Of a stretch of 64,000 nt of DNA, positions 8,771 through 18,375 are shown piece after piece (position 1 is the stretch's first letter; each line of letters opens with the position of its first letter). The notes under the pieces were generated by a model. That model searched no databases, had not been told where the DNA came from, and saw nothing but the letters and a program-made list of their open reading frames with translations. The position numbers were made by a program, and so were the translations under genes. This DNA comes from Dyadobacter sp. CY261 (GTDB lineage Bacteria > Bacteroidota > Bacteroidia > Cytophagales > Spirosomataceae). The stretch covers positions 372,001-436,000 of the forward strand of contig NZ_JAKCPW010000003.1 in the NCBI RefSeq assembly GCF_021440085.1. The letters are read 5' to 3'.

Positions 8771-9883
8771 TTACTTTCCTGCCTTATCTTTTTTAGCATA
8801 ATAACGCTGCACAAAACCCACCCAGTCCTTCTCGCCCTCGGGAATGCGTACGTCGGGTGCGAAGCCGATATTGTCTATACGAAACTCCCTTACCCAGCCG
8901 TTGCGGCCCCAGGGCACTGCAAGGTTGAATGTGCCGTCGCAAAGGTCAAAGTTCTGATCATCTCCGTAGTCCATCACACCATGTGAGTTGGTGCCGAACA
9001 ATGTTACTTTTTTGCTTTGCTTACCTTCGTAAATAAAAAACTCCGTTGCGCTGCCGCAGTCTTTGTCGATCAGGAAGGCGATATGCTGTGGATAAGCTTT
9101 CGGATCGACATCATAACGGCGCTGATAGTCTTCGCCGGCGCTCACCAACTTGCCCGGGTTCTTTTTTATTTTCTCCAAAAGTTGTGTTCCTCGCTTGTAG
9201 TAGGAATTAGTTGTGTCTTTTTGTGATTTGAAATACTTATCCATCCTGGTGATATACTCCTCGCTCGACCGGTAATCCCACGACGGATAAACAAATGTAT
9301 TGGTGTAAATCAGCTTCGCCATTTCGTCGGAAGTGCTCGCGTTGCCTCCCCCATTGCCGCGCAGGTCGAAGATCAGATGCGGCGTTTGGGCAAGGAGCGT
9401 CTTGTTGGCAAGCAGAATGCTGTCTATTTTGCCCACTTCGCGCAGATCAAACGCGGCGAGTTTCAGGTACAGAAAATCTTTATTCAATTGCTTGAATTGA
9501 ACCAGGTCCGTCCCTCTTGCATTGGCTTCCATGGCGCTTACACCCTTGTGCACCCAGCCCTGCCAGATCATAAAAACATGGCTGTCCTTAAAGAAAGCGG
9601 TATAATCTTGCAGGACTTTAAGGCATTCACCTTCCGTTTTAGCCTTGGGCGCGCGGGTGCGAACATCTTTTAACAGTTTGTCATAAGCCGGGCGTGTGGT
9701 GGCGGTAACCTTGTCGTCGAAGCCGGCGTAAATGCGGGTTACTTTGTCGATAGCCTGCTCGACCGCTCCCTGGCAGCCGCATGCAGCGCTCAGTGGTTTC
9801 GATTCTTTGCTATCAGTTTGCGCGAAAGCCATTTGGCATAGCAGAGCGAGGATGAAGGTTTTGAATAGATGCGTAGATTTCAT
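8771..9883 (-). CDS. S41 family peptidase (tail-specific protease-like)
   Basis: A 370-residue secreted protein with signal peptide MKSTHLFKTFILALLCQMAFAQ. The S41 catalytic domain includes LIFDLRGNGGGNAS at about 170-183 and the nucleophile block IDKDCGSATEFF. No PDZ domain is evident, and the N-terminal region (40-130) resembles the Tricorn-type cap of similar Bacteroidota peptidases. It probably acts in the periplasm or on the cell surface. It diverges from the LytTR regulator that follows. Substrate unknown. Confidence 0.85.
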   Translation of the reverse strand: MKSTHLFKTFILALLCQMAFAQTDSKESKPLSAACGCQGAVEQAIDKVTRIYAGFDDKVTATTRPAYDKLLKDVRTRAPKAKTEGECLKVLQDYTAFFKDSHVFMIWQGWVHKGVSAMEANARGTDLVQFKQLNKDFLYLKLAAFDLREVGKIDSILLANKTLLAQTPHLIFDLRGNGGGNASTSDEMAKLIYTNTFVYPSWDYRSSEEYITRMDKYFKSQKDTTNSYYKRGTQLLEKIKKNPGKLVSAGEDYQRRYDVDPKAYPQHIAFLIDKDCGSATEFFIYEGKQSKKVTLFGTNSHGVMDYGDDQNFDLCDGTFNLAVPWGRNGWVREFRIDNIGFAPDVRIPEGEKDWVGFVQRYYAKKDKAGK

Positions 9884-9979
9884 AGCGTTATGATGATGTA
9901 ACTGTTTTTGATTAAAAAGAAAAGGTTTGCTACTTTCATGCGGTTATCCTCGGCCGTAACTGGTCATAAATCTGACTTT

Positions 9980-10750
9980 ATGCCTAATTTGCTTCGTTGC
10001 GCCATTATCGAGGATGAACCGCTGGCGCAGGAACTGCTCGAAAAATATGTCCGTCGCGTTTCGTTCCTGGAACTAGCCGGAACTTTCGACGATGCCATCG
10101 CAGCGTTCACGGATCTGCCCGGGCTGGCGCCTCACATTGTTTTTCTGGACATCAACATGCCCGAAATGAGCGGCATTGAGTTCCTGAAAGCCTTGCCCGC
10201 CCCGCATCCGGTAGTGGTGATGACCACCGCTAACCCCCACCACGCGCTCGAAGGTTTCGACCTCGGCGTGGCCGATTACCTTTTGAAACCCATTACTTTT
10301 GACCGCTTCCTGAAAGCGATCGGCCGTATTCGCGAACGTTTTCCAGCGACGACGAATATTGCGGAAGGCGGCAATGCACAGGTGGCCGACATTTCGTTGC
10401 AAGAGGAGCCCGTCGTAACCGAACCCGGTTTTGCGTATTTCAAAACCGACAAACGCATTGAACAAGTACTTTTCGCCGATATTGAATACGTGGAGGCACT
10501 CGGCGATTACCTGCGCATTTTCCTGCCGGATCGAAATATTGTCACGCATTTGACCATTAAGAAGTTGCTCGAAATCCTGCCCGCCGGAAATTTTATCCGC
10601 ACGCACCGGTCGCATATCGTGCAGTTGCGGCATATCCGCACCATGGAGGGCAACACGCTGGTACTTTCTTCGGGTAAGGAGCTGCTCATCGGGCCCAATT
10701 ACCGCGACGAAGTCCGGACTGTGATGAAAAAGTGGCTGGCGAATAGCTGA
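9980..10750 (+). CDS. LytTR-type response regulator
   Basis: About 256 residues. The receiver domain has acidic EDEP near the start, phospho-acceptor Asp in VFLDINMPEMSG, and Lys in LLKPI. The C-terminal LytTR DNA-binding domain spans about residues 155-250 (YVEALGDYLRI, FIRTHRSHIV). The ATG at 9980 (MPNLLRCAIIEDE) fits the domain start; the frame is open further upstream. It is followed 208 bases later by its likely kinase, an unusual regulator-first order with a gap. Confidence 0.9.
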   Translation: MPNLLRCAIIEDEPLAQELLEKYVRRVSFLELAGTFDDAIAAFTDLPGLAPHIVFLDINMPEMSGIEFLKALPAPHPVVVMTTANPHHALEGFDLGVADYLLKPITFDRFLKAIGRIRERFPATTNIAEGGNAQVADISLQEEPVVTEPGFAYFKTDKRIEQVLFADIEYVEALGDYLRIFLPDRNIVTHLTIKKLLEILPAGNFIRTHRSHIVQLRHIRTMEGNTLVLSSGKELLIGPNYRDEVRTVMKKWLANS

Positions 10751-10958
10751 CATATTTGCGTGCTGTTTGTATTGTTTGAAATACATCAGCAAAAGTATCC
10801 GACGGCAATGCGAACGCTCAATTTATTCGATGAAGGCATCGGGCTTTTCGGTAAAACGTGGTTTTGAATTTTTATCGAAAATCGGGCGGTGTTCATCGAA
10901 AGAAAGCTGTGAACAGGTCCAGAGTCGGGTATTTTGGTTTGATATTAAAAAACGCTCT

Positions 10959-12119
10959 ATGATACAACGCACTCTGGCACTCATCACCGACGAAACCCGC
11001 TACCGAGGATTAACCCGCCTGGCCTTTCACGGGGTGTTGATCCTAGGGGTATTCCTGCTGATCTTTTCTGCTTATATCCCCTGGTTCCTCTACCCTTCCT
11101 CGCCGCTCGATTGGCCGTTCAAAACTTATGCAGGGCCGATACTGCGCGATTCGCTGTGCGTGATCGTACAGTATTATATGCTGGTATTTCTTGTGAAGCA
11201 TTACGCGCGCAAGCCATTGCTTCTGGTGCCGGGGCTTGTTGTCTTTTACTTTGTGCTCTTTACCTGTTATTACTATACGTCTTATGTTGTAAAGCGTTAT
11301 TTCGGCTTGCCGGACGACTACTCAGGCTCTATCAACCACTTCGAAAGGTTTTCTTTCTGGCAAGCGCTTACGCACCCTGTTACTTTTTTTCATTTGATGT
11401 TTATCATTGAAAGGGCTTTCTATCCGCTCGCATTGAGATTACTGATCGAAATCTACCGGCGGCAGAAACGAAACCTGCGGCTCGAAAAGCAGTATACCCG
11501 TCTGGAACTGGATTTCCTGAAAAGTCAGATTAACCCACACTTTCTTTTTAATGTATTGAACAGCGTGTATGCGCTCACTGAGGAGAGCAATCCGCGCGCG
11601 GCCCGCATTGTGGAGCAGCTTTCGGGCATGATGCGCTATTCGCTATACGAGACCTCCGACACCCTCGTACCTTTGTATAAGGAGCTGGCATTCATCCGCG
11701 ACTACGTGGGCTTGGAACAACTGCGGACGGCTAAGAGGCTCCAGCTGGAAGCTGTTTTCCCAGAGCACGTCGATGAGGGGCTAGCTATCGCACCATTTAT
11801 CCTGATCACTTTCGTAGAAAACGCATTCAAGCACGGTGTGCACAATACGACGCGAAAATCTTGGGTAAAGCTGAAAATAACCTTAGATGACGAAGCATTA
11901 AGCCTCAAAATCAGCAATCAAAAAACCGCGGATGCGTCACAGCAAGCCGGTGGGATCGGCCTGATTAATGTCAGGAAACGCCTCTACGCATTGTACCCCG
12001 GCCATGAGCTCACCGTCAGCGATGAAACCGAAGTTTATCATATCCAGTTGCAAATTAAGTTAACCAGAAGCGAATGGACTCGTAACGCTCCGTGGCAACT
12101 GCATGCCCTCGCCAACTAA
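10959..12119 (+). CDS. LytS-type sensor histidine kinase
   Basis: About 386 residues. Four N-terminal membrane segments span roughly residues 20-160, followed by a coiled linker (YRRQKRNLRLEKQ). The His_kinase motif SQINPHFLFN contains the phospho-acceptor His, and a HATPase domain has FVENAFKHG and GGIGLINVRKRL. I chose ATG 10959 (MIQRTLALIT); the open frame extends to 10767 but lacks family features there. Partner of the upstream LytTR regulator. The signal is unknown. Confidence 0.88.
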   Translation: MIQRTLALITDETRYRGLTRLAFHGVLILGVFLLIFSAYIPWFLYPSSPLDWPFKTYAGPILRDSLCVIVQYYMLVFLVKHYARKPLLLVPGLVVFYFVLFTCYYYTSYVVKRYFGLPDDYSGSINHFERFSFWQALTHPVTFFHLMFIIERAFYPLALRLLIEIYRRQKRNLRLEKQYTRLELDFLKSQINPHFLFNVLNSVYALTEESNPRAARIVEQLSGMMRYSLYETSDTLVPLYKELAFIRDYVGLEQLRTAKRLQLEAVFPEHVDEGLAIAPFILITFVENAFKHGVHNTTRKSWVKLKITLDDEALSLKISNQKTADASQQAGGIGLINVRKRLYALYPGHELTVSDETEVYHIQLQIKLTRSEWTRNAPWQLHALAN

Positions 12120-12122
12120 CCT

Positions 12123-13538
12123 CTATTCCTTATGTTGGGTAAACAGCCAGTCCATCAGCCCCTTCTCCTGTTTGACATAGCCCCAGATATCATGCCCGGA
12201 AAATTCGTACTCCGTGTATTTCGGCTTTCCGCCCGCCTTTCGGATCGCCTCGATCATATCCCGTGAGTGAGCTACCGGAGCCAGCTTGTCCTTTGCACCG
12301 TGAAATGCCCAAATGGGCGTATTAACCAGCTTAGGGCCATATTTCGGATCCCCTCCGCCGCAGATCGGGATGGCAGCGGCAAATAGCTCGGGATGCGCGC
12401 TGATGAAATGCCAGGAACCATATCCGCCGCCTGAAATACCCAGGACGTAAATGCGTTTGCTATCGATCGGTAGCTCACTTTGTAATTGTCGGATCGTTCT
12501 GAAAACCAGTGAATCTACACTTGGTGATCCGTGCATCCCACTGAACCCGACTCGCTCCGGGCTTTGGGGCATGAAAATGAATGCCGGATACTTCGCTCTG
12601 TTTTGAGGCTCCATTAAGAACGGTGCGGGATCGGCCGATAGCTGATGAATGTTGTCCTTCCCATGCGCGCCACCGTGATGCAGGCACACGATTAAAGGAT
12701 ATTGTTTGGCAGAATCGTAGTCAAGCGGTTTTAAAAAACGATATGGCAATGTATCGCCACTTTGATCGACAAAATAGCGGGCTTCCACGAGCTTGGACCG
12801 TCGCAGCTCGGTAGACGAAGGTTTGTAAGCATGGCCACGACTTACGGCTTCCACAGAAAAATTGAATCCCAGAAATAACAGACCTACAAACGCCGCCAGT
12901 TTTAAAAGCGCAGGCAACGTTTTGGGGGGCGCATAGTCCGGAGCAACGGACCGCCTGTTTTCGAGCCGGAAATGAATCAGGATGCAAACCGGCACCGTCA
13001 CTTCGCAAAAGGTGCTCCATCGGCTGATTCTCTCAATTAATAGCTTTGTACCGGCATCTCCGGTGCGGAAATAAGAATATAATAAGGCCGCCTGCAAAAG
13101 CGAGAAGATCACCAACAGAATACCGCTCAGCCTGAGCCATCGCTTTTGCCCGGCATTGGTAAATATCAAACTTAACGCGAAAAGTGCGTTCGCTGCAAAC
13201 AGGACATAAGACACATTCTGATAATACTGCTGGAATTGCACCCTCAATTCCACATTGAAAATCAATGCATATTGAAATGACGCAGGGATAAACAAAATAA
13301 TATATGTGATTGCCGCAGCAAGGTAGCCATGGTGCAGAAAGTACCGTACCAACGCACCAAAGACGATAGCGTTGACTGAAAAAACCAGCCAAAGCCACGG
13401 GTAAAACGATCCCATCGTGAAAACATTAAATCCGGCATTCAGCAAGGCGAGTGACTGGATCAGCGATGTGATCACGAGAATCGACAGAAAGAAAATAATG
13501 AAGGAATAGAAATCCTTACTGAGCGGCTTGGTATTCAT
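12123..13538 (-). CDS. Membrane-anchored esterase/peptidase (alpha/beta hydrolase with N-terminal membrane domain)
   Basis: About 471 residues. The first ~215 hold five or six hydrophobic segments. The C-terminal half is a phospholipase/carboxylesterase or prolyl-oligopeptidase-like hydrolase: CLHHGGAHGKD near the oxyanion site, nucleophile GISGGGYG, acid region FHGAKDKLAP, and His in FSGHDIWGY. The hydrolase domain is likely periplasmic. ATG 13538 (MNTKPLSKDF) is preferred over 13565. Its stop is only three bases from the convergent kinase stop, with no room for a terminator. Substrate unknown. Confidence 0.8.
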   Translation of the reverse strand: MNTKPLSKDFYSFIIFFLSILVITSLIQSLALLNAGFNVFTMGSFYPWLWLVFSVNAIVFGALVRYFLHHGYLAAAITYIILFIPASFQYALIFNVELRVQFQQYYQNVSYVLFAANALFALSLIFTNAGQKRWLRLSGILLVIFSLLQAALLYSYFRTGDAGTKLLIERISRWSTFCEVTVPVCILIHFRLENRRSVAPDYAPPKTLPALLKLAAFVGLLFLGFNFSVEAVSRGHAYKPSSTELRRSKLVEARYFVDQSGDTLPYRFLKPLDYDSAKQYPLIVCLHHGGAHGKDNIHQLSADPAPFLMEPQNRAKYPAFIFMPQSPERVGFSGMHGSPSVDSLVFRTIRQLQSELPIDSKRIYVLGISGGGYGSWHFISAHPELFAAAIPICGGGDPKYGPKLVNTPIWAFHGAKDKLAPVAHSRDMIEAIRKAGGKPKYTEYEFSGHDIWGYVKQEKGLMDWLFTQHKE

Positions 13539-13662
13539 GGGAGAAGGCGTTTGGTAAGGGATCAATTAGCATGTTCAATTAAGTTAATTCCCCTATTGAT
13601 TTCCTTCGCTGTTACATAACCGGCGAGTGATCTGTTTGAATGGCGACCCTTAAAACAGCGCA

Positions 13663-16464
13663 TCACTTGCCAGCCAGCTTCTTAGCCTGGGCTTCCAGGA
13701 TCAGTTGCAGGTCGGCACTGGCGTCGGTTACATGCGCATAGGAGCCCAGGCCTAACTCACTGAGTTTTTTGAGCTTCTGACCGGTGTGCTCGTTGCGCCC
13801 GAATGTAAAAACGCTTAAATAGATGTCCTGGCGAGCATTCTGGCGAATCATGTCCGTTACTTCATCACTTACGGGGAACTCGCCGTCGGTTGCCAGCACA
13901 ATGCGGTTGTTGCCGGCGCGTATGTATTGCTTGTTAGCGGTTTTATAAGCCAGCTTGATGCCCTCATTGCCATCGGTATCGCCATCGGATTGGAGCAGGT
14001 CGATCATTCTTGAAATCTCCGCTGCTTTTGCGCCGGAAGTTGGTTTGAGAACAACCCTTGCTTTGCCAGAGTAAAGCACAATGGATATCATATCCTCCGG
14101 CCGTACCAGCGTTAGCAGCGACTTGATCGACCTTTTCAGCAAAGGCAGTTTGTACGGCGAGTTCATTGACGATGATACATCCAATAACAGCACCATGTTA
14201 TTCGGCGCAAAGCCATCCAGCGACCGCGTAACATTTTGCAGTTGCGCATTGCGATCGACATACACCGTATCCACGCGCACGCGCTCTACATACACGGTAT
14301 CGCGTTTCACCTGCGCAAGAGGAGCCGCTTCATTCGTGAGCGGGCGGGCGTCCTCGCGTACAGGAGGCTTCGGTGCCGCCGGTATTTCAGTGTTGTTTGT
14401 TTGAACCTGTGCGATATTCCCGACCGGCTTTTCCACCGGCTTTTCAATCTCAGGCTCTTCGTTTTCCACAGGTGGCGCAGCAGGCTTCTGAGGTTTCGTG
14501 CGCCGGAATGCGAAAACGTCTGGCTGGTTAATGGTTTTCAAAAGTCCGGCCTTCGAAAGCTCAATAAAGTTGTTGTACTGATAGACCAGCTCATTGTTAT
14601 AAAAATAGTAGAACGACTCATACGGATGCGCCGCGTAGCCTGACGAGGCAGGTTTGTATTTCTGTATCTTTTCCGCAAACCGGCCCGCGTTGGTGCCTAA
14701 GTCTTCATACGGCGTGTACGGACAAAGTCCATTGCTACGCCCATAGCGCTGCAAGCCTTTCATGTTCTTGTATTCGTCGGCGATCAACTGGCGGCTGTCG
14801 GCTTCGAGAACCGTTGTTTCGGGCAGTTTTGGAACATCGCCCCGAAAGTAATCACGTACACCAAACATGGCGTCGTGCGCATTGTCCATCGTTTTTAGCA
14901 TGGCATTGCCAGCGATGTACCAAGAGGCTGTCGGGCTTGCGTTCGGGTAGCTTTCGTGGATACGGCGGATGTCGTTGTAGAGCTGCTCTTTCTTTTTATC
15001 CAAAATATCAAACAACACAACATAGCGGTCGAGAATGGCGTCGGAGCGTTTGAGCTGGTCTTGCAGATATTGCTTTTCAGAAGTATAACGGACCAGTTCG
15101 ATACTTAGCCCGTCCATTTCCTGTAAAATATTCATTAAAACTTCGGCTTCACCGGACACCTGTTTACGGTAGGGCTCGGGTAATGCGCTGCTAGCGGCCA
15201 GAAGTAATGTGTATTCAGAGGAAGGCAATTTGAAATCTTCGTGCGAGTAGCTCAAATTTGCCCGTTTCGGAGCCTTGGTTGCATCACGGTAGTATTCGGC
15301 CGAACTCTGGTAATTGCGCACGATCATTTGCATCATATGCATCTGCCGCAGCGATTGATTGATCCAATCGACATATTGGTTTAAAGTTTTGATCATTGCA
15401 GCGCTCGCGGGTGCAGATGCCTTTTTTACATTGAGCGGCTGATAGCTTTTGTCCTGAAATGGCGGGGTGCCTTTCCCTGAAACGACTACATCACCAGAAC
15501 TCTCCGCTTTCATCACCGGACTGAATTTCGGGTAATTCAGCAGCAAATGCACCGGCTTACTGTACCCCACAAACGCCTCGTACATTTCCACCATATCCTG
15601 GTTGAACTGTTTCAGGAGCGACATATATACCTCATTCCCATGCTTTGCCGACTGCTGCGCGGCGAAATTATGGTCGTTAAGCGCCCGCCCTTTGATATCC
15701 TGCATCGAAGCCAGCGCTGATTTAAAGCTGCCTACCATGTCCGAAGCGGGATACTGCAACTGAGAGGCCGTATTTCCGATCGTAGCCAATGCCTTTTCGT
15801 CGTCGAGCATACTTTGGCGAACCAGGGTTACGGGCCACTCGGCGCTTGTTTCTTCATTTAAATAGTATGGTAATGCTTCCAGTAACCGCTGCTGGCTGGC
15901 TATCACCTCCCCCATTGCTTTCTCCGTCAGGAGGTATGGATCGGTTGCAGGATGGGATTGATGCTCGACGTAGGTCCGCCTGATTTGCGTGTACAATGCA
16001 TTTTTATCGTGTGCATAGCGTTCAAAAAGCGATTGCATATCGGCCACCAATGCATCGGACTTTTTGAGGTTATCCCTTTTATAATCCTTCAAAAGCACGT
16101 AGGTTTCCAGCGCTTTGCAAGTTTCATCCAGCTTCCCAAGCACTTTCCAGACATTCTCCGTTCCGGCATTCAGTTGCTCCCGCCTGCCCGCCTCAATGCC
16201 CAGACCGTGTAATGCCTTTTTGTAGTAATATTCTTCCAATGGACCCGACGACTGCAACCGCAGCCCATAATCTGGCTTTTTACGGTACCGACTTACATCG
16301 TCCTGGTATTTACGCAGCATTTCGAACCGCCGGATAACCAGTTCCGACGATTGGCTCAAAAATTCGATGTAATGGTTTAGCGAAGTCTGCGGCGCCTCCT
16401 GCTGCGCGGCGACGGGACTGATAATGAATGCAAGAAGAATGAACAGGATGGAGAATCGCCTCAT
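13663..16464 (-). CDS. Large secreted von Willebrand factor A domain protein
   Basis: About 933 residues. The signal peptide is MRRFSILFILLAFIISPVAAQ. A long, mostly helical region (to about residue 660) of unknown family is followed by a Pro/Glu-rich linker (residues ~665-715). A VWA domain in the last ~190 residues has MIDAS motif LLDVSSSMN, Thr of ATDGEF, and a DGDTDGNEG loop. It probably mediates protein contacts outside the cytoplasm. ATG 16464 gives the signal peptide; an upstream in-frame ATG at 16539 does not. Single-gene unit. Confidence 0.82.
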   Translation of the reverse strand: MRRFSILFILLAFIISPVAAQQEAPQTSLNHYIEFLSQSSELVIRRFEMLRKYQDDVSRYRKKPDYGLRLQSSGPLEEYYYKKALHGLGIEAGRREQLNAGTENVWKVLGKLDETCKALETYVLLKDYKRDNLKKSDALVADMQSLFERYAHDKNALYTQIRRTYVEHQSHPATDPYLLTEKAMGEVIASQQRLLEALPYYLNEETSAEWPVTLVRQSMLDDEKALATIGNTASQLQYPASDMVGSFKSALASMQDIKGRALNDHNFAAQQSAKHGNEVYMSLLKQFNQDMVEMYEAFVGYSKPVHLLLNYPKFSPVMKAESSGDVVVSGKGTPPFQDKSYQPLNVKKASAPASAAMIKTLNQYVDWINQSLRQMHMMQMIVRNYQSSAEYYRDATKAPKRANLSYSHEDFKLPSSEYTLLLAASSALPEPYRKQVSGEAEVLMNILQEMDGLSIELVRYTSEKQYLQDQLKRSDAILDRYVVLFDILDKKKEQLYNDIRRIHESYPNASPTASWYIAGNAMLKTMDNAHDAMFGVRDYFRGDVPKLPETTVLEADSRQLIADEYKNMKGLQRYGRSNGLCPYTPYEDLGTNAGRFAEKIQKYKPASSGYAAHPYESFYYFYNNELVYQYNNFIELSKAGLLKTINQPDVFAFRRTKPQKPAAPPVENEEPEIEKPVEKPVGNIAQVQTNNTEIPAAPKPPVREDARPLTNEAAPLAQVKRDTVYVERVRVDTVYVDRNAQLQNVTRSLDGFAPNNMVLLLDVSSSMNSPYKLPLLKRSIKSLLTLVRPEDMISIVLYSGKARVVLKPTSGAKAAEISRMIDLLQSDGDTDGNEGIKLAYKTANKQYIRAGNNRIVLATDGEFPVSDEVTDMIRQNARQDIYLSVFTFGRNEHTGQKLKKLSELGLGSYAHVTDASADLQLILEAQAKKLAGK

Positions 16465-16717
16465 ACGTAAGCTTCTGGAAATATGTGTGTTATCGGATGC
16501 CCGAAGGTCGGGATTTTTGCCCGAAAATCGGCAGTACACATACTTCCGTAAAATAATTCGTCGTGGCGTGGAATGTCATTCCCCTTTATAAAATGTACTC
16601 GTTACGAATGTGGGAATGCTGTTGTTCGCTAGCAATCCGCAAAACGTGACAAAACATAAAAAATGTTAACTAAACAGGCTTGCAGGCGGCTTCAACTGTC
16701 AATCGACCAGCGGCTTT

Positions 16718-17497
16718 TTAAATAGACAAATAATCGGTCAGTTCGGAAATGTCGACTTTAAGCATCCTGCTTTTGAAAAGATCTGCTTTGTACTTGAAAA
16801 TGAAATTGCGGAGCGACATGCCCGTCTGGTTGAGCACACAGAGATTGGCAACGTCTTCGGAAATATTAAAGCGCATCAACAATTCTGGCACGCGGATGTT
16901 CTTGTTCTGGTGCAATTCCTCGCGCAAGTAATCGACAATGTCACAGGCGAGGTTTTGGCTGGTGGCCTTTTCTTCCACTTTTTTCGTTTCGAAATTATTC
17001 CTAGCCAGGATAGTGACAATCAGGTCGATACTGCCGCGAATGAGCTTGTTGTGGGAGGTGGGTTGCTGCGTTACTTCAAAAAGAATCTGATTAATAAGGT
17101 AGTCGATGGTTTGTGCGTCACGCTCATTTTGCAACGGCTTTCCCTGGGTGAGCCGCACGCTTTCGCACAAATGTTCCGCCTGCTTATAAATGTCGGCAAA
17201 ATCGGGGCTAGCCTCTTTTTTCTGCAGAAAGTCGTCGGCCAGCCAGTTATCGAACGCGATCACAAAGATCTCGGCGCTATTGTCCTCCTGGAAAATCGGG
17301 TGCTGTCCCGGGCGAAGCAGCATTACACCTTGCTGAGCATATTCATACAATTTCCCATCCAAACTAAAATGTCCCTCGCCGGCGCGGATGAAAATCAGGC
17401 GATAATGCGGGGCCAGATCATTGTGGGTTTCCCAGATACGGGTCTTACTTTGAAGCAAATGGTACTTCTTGTGGGCATTGAATTGGATTACAGACAT
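16718..17497 (-). CDS. AraC-type regulator with a short DNA-binding domain
   Basis: A 259-residue protein. The N-terminal cupin-like sensor (PHYRLIFIRAGEGHFSLDG, arabinose-binding type; key block RAGEGHF) is at about 30-60. The first AraC helix-turn-helix is present (VPELLMRFNISEDVANL, NQTGMSLRNFI), but the chain ends at DISELTDYLSI. This is where the second recognition helix and the FxRxFK block should follow. I see no better frame downstream, so it may be naturally truncated. It is next to a LytTR/LytS pair on the same strand, 126 bases away. Confidence 0.75.
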   Translation of the reverse strand: MSVIQFNAHKKYHLLQSKTRIWETHNDLAPHYRLIFIRAGEGHFSLDGKLYEYAQQGVMLLRPGQHPIFQEDNSAEIFVIAFDNWLADDFLQKKEASPDFADIYKQAEHLCESVRLTQGKPLQNERDAQTIDYLINQILFEVTQQPTSHNKLIRGSIDLIVTILARNNFETKKVEEKATSQNLACDIVDYLREELHQNKNIRVPELLMRFNISEDVANLCVLNQTGMSLRNFIFKYKADLFKSRMLKVDISELTDYLSI

Positions 17498-17622
17498 AAC
17501 ACAAACCTCCTGCTGTTTCCACCCAATTTGGACAAGGCATTCCTGGAAAGAAAATCCAAATCGCGGAACGCCGGTTTTCGGTGGCTGAAGCGGCCATTTT
17601 GAATGCGGAAGTCAACTAACGG

Positions 17623-18375
17623 TTATTTGCCTAACCAGCTTTTGAACTCGGCCATCCGCTCCGAACTGACGTAAGTTTGCGTCGCGGTGGCAGGGTTCAG
17701 ATCGATTTTGAGCTTACCAGCCGAGATAGCGTACATTTCCCGGATGGCATGGAGCGACAGTAGCATGGTGCGGTTAATCCGGAAAAACTCGGCAGGATCG
17801 AGCATTTGTGAGAGTTTTTCGAGACTGTACTCAACGGCGAAATGACGGCCGTCGAAAAGCCGTAGGAATGTCGCGCGTTCTTCGATGGTGAAGTAGGCGA
17901 TTTCGGAGGTTTTGAAGCTAAAAATTCGCGAACCGGCCGTAACCAGGAAACGGTCTTTGTATTTTCCGACGGACTCCAAATACACCTGTTCGCCCGATTC
18001 AATACTGTTCATCGCCTTGATCCTTTTGAACTTGGCAAGCGAGGCCTGCAGTTCAAGCGGGTTAATGGGTTTCAATAAATAATCTATACTGTTCGCCTTG
18101 AAAGCCCGGAGCAGGTAATCGTCGAATGCTGTTGTGAAAATGATCGGGATCATCAGGTTCTGGCTCTCGATAAGCCGGAAACCGTTGTCGTCTTCGAGAT
18201 GTATGTCGAGAAAAATAAGGTCAGGCTGCGTTTTTTCCGTGTTTTGCAAATAGGCGATCGTGTCAAATACCGACGGAATAATGGCCAACACTTTAATGTC
18301 GGGATCAATATTCCGGATCAGGTTTTGCAGACGTTCCGCGCTCAGCTCCTCGTCTTCTACAATCAGTACGTTCAT
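17623..18375 (-). CDS. LytTR-type response regulator
   Basis: A 250-residue regulator. The receiver domain has IVEDEELSAERL, the phospho-Asp in LIFLDIHLEDDNG, and LLKPINP. The LytTR domain lies at ~150-248, with FFRINRTMLLSL. The start overlaps the kinase stop by four bases (ATGA), so the two are translationally coupled. Target genes are not visible; the adjacent AraC gene is one possibility. Confidence 0.92.
   Translation of the reverse strand: MNVLIVEDEELSAERLQNLIRNIDPDIKVLAIIPSVFDTIAYLQNTEKTQPDLIFLDIHLEDDNGFRLIESQNLMIPIIFTTAFDDYLLRAFKANSIDYLLKPINPLELQASLAKFKRIKAMNSIESGEQVYLESVGKYKDRFLVTAGSRIFSFKTSEIAYFTIEERATFLRLFDGRHFAVEYSLEKLSQMLDPAEFFRINRTMLLSLHAIREMYAISAGKLKIDLNPATATQTYVSSERMAEFKSWLGK

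Noticed and set aside
10073..10792. 239-codon minus-strand frame over the LytTR regulator
   Set aside because: Antisense shadow of a clear response regulator; composition reflects codon bias of the plus strand.
16465..16717. 253-base gap between two minus-strand genes
   Set aside because: I see no gene, repeat or clear regulatory site; probably the VWA gene's promoter region.
16910..17602. 230-codon plus-strand frame over the AraC-type gene
   Set aside because: Antisense to a gene with clear cupin and helix-turn-helix parts.
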